This document shows positions 60,468-64,000 of a stretch of DNA of 64,000 nt, piece after piece. The DNA is from Panagrolaimus kolymaensis (Eukaryota; Nematoda; Chromadorea; Rhabditida; Panagrolaimidae). The position numbers and the translations under genes were made by a program. Under the pieces are notes generated by a model that ran no database searches, was not told the DNA's origin, and worked only from the letters and a program-made list of their open reading frames with translations. Where the stretch lies: positions 2,449,695-2,513,694 of the forward strand of contig JAJQJQ010000039.1 in NCBI GenBank assembly GCA_028622995.1, read 5' to 3'. How positions within the stretch are numbered: the first letter of the stretch is position 1; the number at the start of each line of letters is the position of its first letter.

Positions 60468-60946
60468 ATGATTAGTTTGAATGGAGAAAAATTATCATTC
60501 GAGCCTAAGCTTTCCCCACCAAAAGAAATCTTAAAATATGGACCAAAAGGTGAAAAAGCAACCCTCACTTTAAAAATGATCCAAATTTATCCTGAAGAAC
60601 TTAAAGAAATCAAAGACCGTGAACCAACTCCTTTTTGCGAATTTCGAATGATTGGATCCGACCCCAAACTTGTAATTAGAGGCGAGGCTTGGGGTAAAAA
60701 TGTGGAATTAGTCAAAACACATATTCCTTTAAATTCCGTAGGTTTATCATTTTTTATTTTTCTTATGTTAATTTTGAGTTTTAGGTTTTCAAAGTGAAAT
60801 TTATCACAAAAAAGCCTTTCAAAAGCACTTTTATTCGTGAAAAAATCCCTTACATTCTAACCTTTGGTGTCAAAAATACTCAATTGTTTCTACCCGATGA
60901 TCCCGATGTTAAATCCGATGCGGATGACGAAACAAGCGATTCTTAA
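60468..60946 (+). CDS. Unrecognised Maverick protein with acidic tail
   Basis: Two exons, 60468-60737 and 60785-60946, join in frame to 143 residues across a 47-base intron. The ATG is three bases after a TTTTTAG site. The body looks beta-rich (KATLTLKMIQIYPEEL, CEFRMIGSDPKLVIRG, VFKVKFITKKPF, YILTFGVKNTQLFL) and ends in a 16-residue Asp/Ser-rich acidic tail. A beta domain with an acidic tail recalls nucleoplasmin-type histone chaperones, but I see no diagnostic motif and offer that only as a test. It follows the paralogue triplet in the same direction. Confidence 0.65.
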
Positions 60947-61055
60947 ATTATGCTTTACAATTCCTTTTTTTTACCAAAAAAATTTATTTTTATCCGTGTA
61001 TTCCGTGAAATAAAATTTTTACTAAATTTTTTTGTTTACTTTTTTAGCTTAAAAC

Positions 61056-61389
61056 ATGGTTCTCGGCTTTCAAATTTTGAATCGTACTGCTTGTGGATCT
61101 GATGGAATTTGTCTCGAAGGTGAAGAAGTCTGTGCTCGACCTGCTGGGTAATTTTTTTAACGTTACTTTCTTTCTTATCTTTTTGTACAGTTTTTTAGGA
61201 CCAATTTTTTGCATCAGTAAGAAATTTGTGGCCCATGGCGTTCGATGGCAACCAACTGCTGCTTCAGAAGATCCATTTAACGTTTGGTCATTTATTATCA
61301 TGATTTTAGCTGTCATCATTTTATGTCTTTTATTGGTCTTTATTACTTGCTTTTATAAGAAAAGAACTGGCTACGAAGCAATTATTTAA
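61056..61389 (+). CDS. Small single-pass membrane protein of the Maverick
   Basis: Two exons, 61056-61147 and 61191-61389, join in frame to 96 residues. The N-terminal half has four cysteines (TACGSDGIC, EVC, IFC) and would face outside or lumen; one strong hydrophobic helix of about 24 residues follows (WSFIIMILAVIILCLLLVF), then a short KKRTGYEAII tail. The ATG follows a TTTTTTAG site. It is the last gene of the rightward run and converges with the protease gene 100 bases on. It could be an envelope-type or host-membrane protein; no fusion-protein features are visible. Confidence 0.65.
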
Positions 61390-61490
61390 CGTTTGATGAT
61401 ATTATTTCTATTAGCTGATTTTAAATGTTTAAATTGTTATTTCATATTTGTATGTATGTATAATTTTATCTTTATCTGATTAATAAATAT

Positions 61491-61913
61491 TTACATATTG
61501 TTTATAAATCTTTTCACATATAAATCAGGGTTTCTTTGCTTGTATAAATACTTTAAAACATTATCACGAGTGTGTTTTAAAACTAATCTTCGGTAAAGAT
61601 AATAAAGTGAGTGATGTCCACAAGAGTTTGAGAATATATTTTGGACTGGTTTACGGTTAAAAAAAATTTGTTTTTTCCATTTGTATAAAGATGGAGGAGG
61701 AGGTCGGCCTAAACTATCAAAATATTCAATAGTGTTTTCGCCTTTTATTAAAACTGATACCCAATGAGAGCCGGGTTCATTATGACGATCATGGTTCAAA
61801 ATAAAACAAAAAAATGGTTTACTTGAAACGGGAAGCTGGTTTATTGGAAATGTTCCCAAAAAGTTTGGAAGTTTTAATTTCTCAGCTTTTCTTTTAATTT
61901 CTATTTCATCCAT
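61491..61913 (-). CDS. Maverick adenain-like cysteine protease (PRO)
   Basis: 140 residues from the ATG at 61,913; the frame is open further upstream to 62,039 but that part is hydrophobic and poorly conserved in look, so the later start is preferred. Motifs in order: NFLGTFPINQLP (typical Maverick PRO start), GSHWVSV with the catalytic His, EYFDSLG with the acid, VQNIFSNSCGHHSLYYL with the Gln and catalytic Cys. All residues of the adenovirus-type protease site are present. Such enzymes mature capsid proteins in adenoviruses and are a hallmark of Mavericks. It is followed on the right by the capsid gene in the same direction, the reading starting 144 bases after the capsid stop. Confidence 0.9.
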   Translation of the reverse strand: MDEIEIKRKAEKLKLPNFLGTFPINQLPVSSKPFFCFILNHDRHNEPGSHWVSVLIKGENTIEYFDSLGRPPPPSLYKWKKQIFFNRKPVQNIFSNSCGHHSLYYLYRRLVLKHTRDNVLKYLYKQRNPDLYVKRFINNM

Positions 61914-62056
61914 GGTAAAATAGAAACCAACCGTTGTAATGAACTTTTGAAATACTGTTTGTGTTTTGTTAAATAAAAACCTGCTGCACAAATTGATATA
62001 ATAACAAAAATCAATAAATATATTATATTTTCTGAACAATGGAAACCAACCATCTT

Positions 62057-63366
62057 TTAAACACTTAAATCTGTAGTGACAACACGATGACCATCTACAA
62101 TTATCATCCCGTCGTGTTCTCCATAAATCACCATAGCTAATCCACCTGCAATAACAGGTTTTGAGAAATTAACTTGAATGGATGTTGTGCCTGATTTGAT
62201 AAGGTCAAAACAACTATCAACCTCCTGACTGTTGGTCAAATTAAAGACAAAGAAGCATAGCCTCGATTTGAATTCTTCTAAACTGATTCCATTTGATTCT
62301 GTTGTATTTGTGAATCCTAAATTTTCATACATATCATGGAAGGCTTGTGTGTAATTATTGTTTGTGAAATCGAGCTTGTAATTAACATTAGGGAAATATT
62401 TACCATTAAATTGTATACTAATATCTTTGACCGCATGTGGCTCAAAACAAAATGGAGAGCTTGATTTTTCACCTTTAAAATAATTATATTTGATAAAGGC
62501 GATGGTGATTCTACGTGGTACTTGTTCTTGAAAAATATTGGCTACGAATTGCTGCCGTCCTTCAGTAATCATAAGAGATTTCATTTCAGTTCGAAGAATA
62601 CCATAACGTGCTGGCTCTGTTTGAAGTTTTGCAGCAAGTTCAAGATTTAAACCATCCATAAGATAGACAGATTTTACATACAATTTACATGATTCAATAC
62701 TTAATTTATATTTTGTAAGATCACCAGCTATTAAATTAAAATCTTGACTATGCGGCGTAATCTCTATGTCAATATCCGTGTTATTCAAGAAATAGAGCTC
62801 TTGATTAAACAAATCGACAAACAATTTCGAAATATACTCGACATTTTTACCTTCTAAAAATGGTTTTTGTCTAGCGATAAACCTTCTCCATTTTTAGTTG
62901 TTGGATGTGCATTATCAGTATGATAACCAGCTGCTTGTAAATAAGATTTTTTGTAAGCAAGTGTATGTGAAAGTTCAATATCCATTAATGCTTTGAAACT
63001 ATACAAAGAATTACTGTTAAATATTTCTCGTCCATTGATAAGGACTTTAACATTACGAATAAATGTCGAACCCAAAGCTTGATTAACAGAGACGTTATCC
63101 GTTTGCTGCGATATTTACCCATTTTGTTGCTGTATCATCATACTTATGTATTTTGAACTCAGTTTTTAGGTAACTCTTTGATAAATCGAGATATGCGTCT
63201 CCAGCGCTATTCGGAAATGATAAGGAGGGTTATCAAGAGGATTTAAAGTTAAAATTTCGTGATAAAGTGAATTATTAATAGCCACGTTTGTTGGTCTTGT
63301 TTGAAATACATTTAAAGCTGTGGATCCACAGCTTTTTGAAGAGCTATCAATAATTTTAAATAACAT
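62057..63366 (-). pseudogene. Maverick major capsid protein gene, broken by frame breaks
   Basis: The minus strand holds a capsid-type coding region of about 1.3 kb in separate frames. N-terminal part: SSSKSCGST and NVFQTRPTNVAI, the usual capsid start. A YLDLSKSYL block follows in another frame, then an STFIRNVKVLINGREIF block and, in a further frame, a long C-terminal part (62,824-62,057) with NTDIDIEI, GKYFPNVNYKLDF and GLAMVIYGEHDG. Frame breaks are judged to lie near 63,222, 63,108 and 62,890. Block order matches the double-jelly-roll capsid of Mavericks. Either the gene is decaying or the assembly has small indels here; the intact polymerase and protease nearby make local decay the simpler reading. 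No intact capsid can be made from this copy as given. Confidence 0.8.
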
Positions 63367-63386
63367 ATTAATATATACCAAAAATA

Positions 63387-63771
63387 TCATTGACGTTTCT
63401 TTTTAAGAGGAGTGTTGCGTTTAATCAACCGTCCAACAACTTGTTTCTTAGTTAAATGTAGTTTTTCTTTTTCTTCCACTACCATATTGGCCTACTTTAT
63501 CTGATGCCTTTTTTAATACACGCTGAGCAGCTTGAGCTCCTTGTTTTTTAAGTGTTGAAGTGATATCAGCACCTTGCTCAACTTCATTAAGAATTCGTAC
63601 TCCTGTTGATAATCCTTCCTTCCCAATACTTTTTGCAATAGGTTGTAAAAATCTCCATAAGTATCGTAATGTGTCACCAATACCATTTCCTCTTTGTTTA
63701 AAACCTACATAATAAGCTCCGCCTCCGTAAAATCCAGAGTTTAGAACATTTTCTAATGAATTGAATTCGGA
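63387..63771 (-). pseudogene. Small basic Gly-rich virion-type protein gene, broken
   Basis: Minus strand, one gene-length behind the capsid start (20 bases apart). The main frame encodes a GFYGGGAYYVGFKQRG-type Gly-rich start, a GDTLRYLWRFLQPI helix, and a Lys/Arg-rich end that meets a stop at 63,448-63,450. Coding-type sequence continues in another frame to a TGA at 63,387 (KKQVVGRLIKRN...), and the start side is offset by a five-base duplication near 63,758-63,767. Small basic, Gly-rich proteins next to the capsid gene are common in Mavericks and adenoviruses as core or cement proteins. Two frame breaks make it a likely pseudogene, as for the capsid. Confidence 0.6.
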
Positions 63772-64000
63772 TTAAATAAAACTCGAACCAATTTTTAAAT
63801 TTACAACTGTATGTTAAGTTAATAACAATCAATAACTAAAATAGTTAGCGATTATGACCCAGTTGTTTTGTTAAAAAGATTGCTACGTAATCTTGAGCTT
63901 CTACGTAAAAAAGGTACTTGACAATTTTTTTATCATAGCATGTTTTAAGTGTGTACCTGTAAATACAAATAATAAAATGGTCATAATACCAAAGAAGCAT
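63772..64000. other. Element DNA at the right edge
   Basis: No clear gene. A short Arg/Ser-rich stretch (LRRSSRLRSNLF) can be read on the minus strand near 63,860-63,920 and may be a remnant or the end of another small virion gene. The window ends inside the element. Confidence 0.35.

Larger units (their letters stand above)
52851..64000. mobile_element. Maverick/Polinton (virus-like DNA transposon), partial, continues past the right edge
   Basis: Hallmark genes present: family B DNA polymerase with the insertion pattern of protein-primed polymerases, adenain-like cysteine protease, a major capsid gene of the double-jelly-roll Maverick type (broken), and a small basic virion-type protein (broken). 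Layout: three genes leftward at 53.4-58.5 kb, five small genes rightward at 59.0-61.4 kb, then protease, capsid and basic-protein genes leftward. No retroviral-type integrase or A32-like ATPase is seen; they may lie beyond 64,000. The left boundary is uncertain (52.85-53.38 kb). Mavericks are known in nematodes and can carry extra genes between species. Confidence 0.9.

Noticed and set aside
52851..64000. Integrase and packaging ATPase genes expected in a Maverick
   Set aside because: No DDE integrase or Walker A ATPase pattern was found on either strand of this part; not reported.
1..64000. tRNA, rRNA or snRNA genes
   Set aside because: No convincing tRNA-type boxes or rRNA-like stretch was found by eye; a covariance-model scan would be decisive.

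Overview
The window reads as nuclear DNA of a nematode. It is very AT-rich. Genes are split by many short introns with T-rich acceptors (mostly TTTTTAG or TTTCAG), several start codons sit just after an acceptor-like site as expected for spliced-leader trans-splicing, and the recognisable genes have nematode-type relatives (HUM-6-like myosin VII, ZHP-type RING protein, divergent TTBK-like and PP1-like genes). The species cannot be named from this sequence; a clade IV rhabditid is only a guess. All exon joins were read by eye from frame continuity and splice signals.

Layout. 1-8.2 kb: a rhodopsin-type neuropeptide receptor, then a complete S10 serine carboxypeptidase (cathepsin A-like), both on +. 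8.2-10.9 kb: gene-poor low-complexity DNA. 10.9-11.6 kb (-): an unrecognised cysteine-containing protein. 11.7-13.85 kb (+): a casein-kinase-1/TTBK-like pseudokinase with a long proline/acid-rich tail. 14.6-14.8 kb (-): last exons of a membrane protein. 15.8-28.7 kb: a tandem satellite of 91 complete 141-bp units with almost no variation. 28.9-33.1 kb (+): a 15-exon protein with a C-terminal kinase domain. 33.2-37.7 kb: a graveyard of gene pieces (PP1 phosphatase fragment, 27-bp coding-type minisatellite, C48 protease fragment, coiled-coil fragment). 37.75-39.2 kb (+): a disordered, possibly myristoylated protein whose tail is nearly the same as the pseudokinase tail. 39.46-41.1 kb (-): a ZHP/RNF212-type RING coiled-coil protein. 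41.85-49.65 kb (-): a complete 13-exon myosin VII. 49.65-53 kb: gene-poor DNA.

From about 53 kb to the right edge lies part of a Maverick/Polinton, a virus-like DNA transposon. It has a full-length protein-primed-type DNA polymerase B with an OTU-like domain and Cys-rich region at its N-terminus, an adenain-like cysteine protease, a major capsid gene broken by frame breaks, a broken small basic virion-type protein, two small genes beyond the polymerase, and on the other strand a run of five small genes, three of which are tandem paralogues of a family I do not recognise. Polymerase and small-gene run diverge from a compact promoter region with two mirrored TATA boxes and repeated motifs. Integrase and packaging ATPase are not seen and may lie beyond the window.

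The observations I would follow first are the fused polymerase and its divergent early-type promoter with the novel gene triplet; the chimeric pseudokinase, whose copied tail carries the last codons of the ZHP gene and so reveals the direction of duplication; and the near-perfect 141-bp array.
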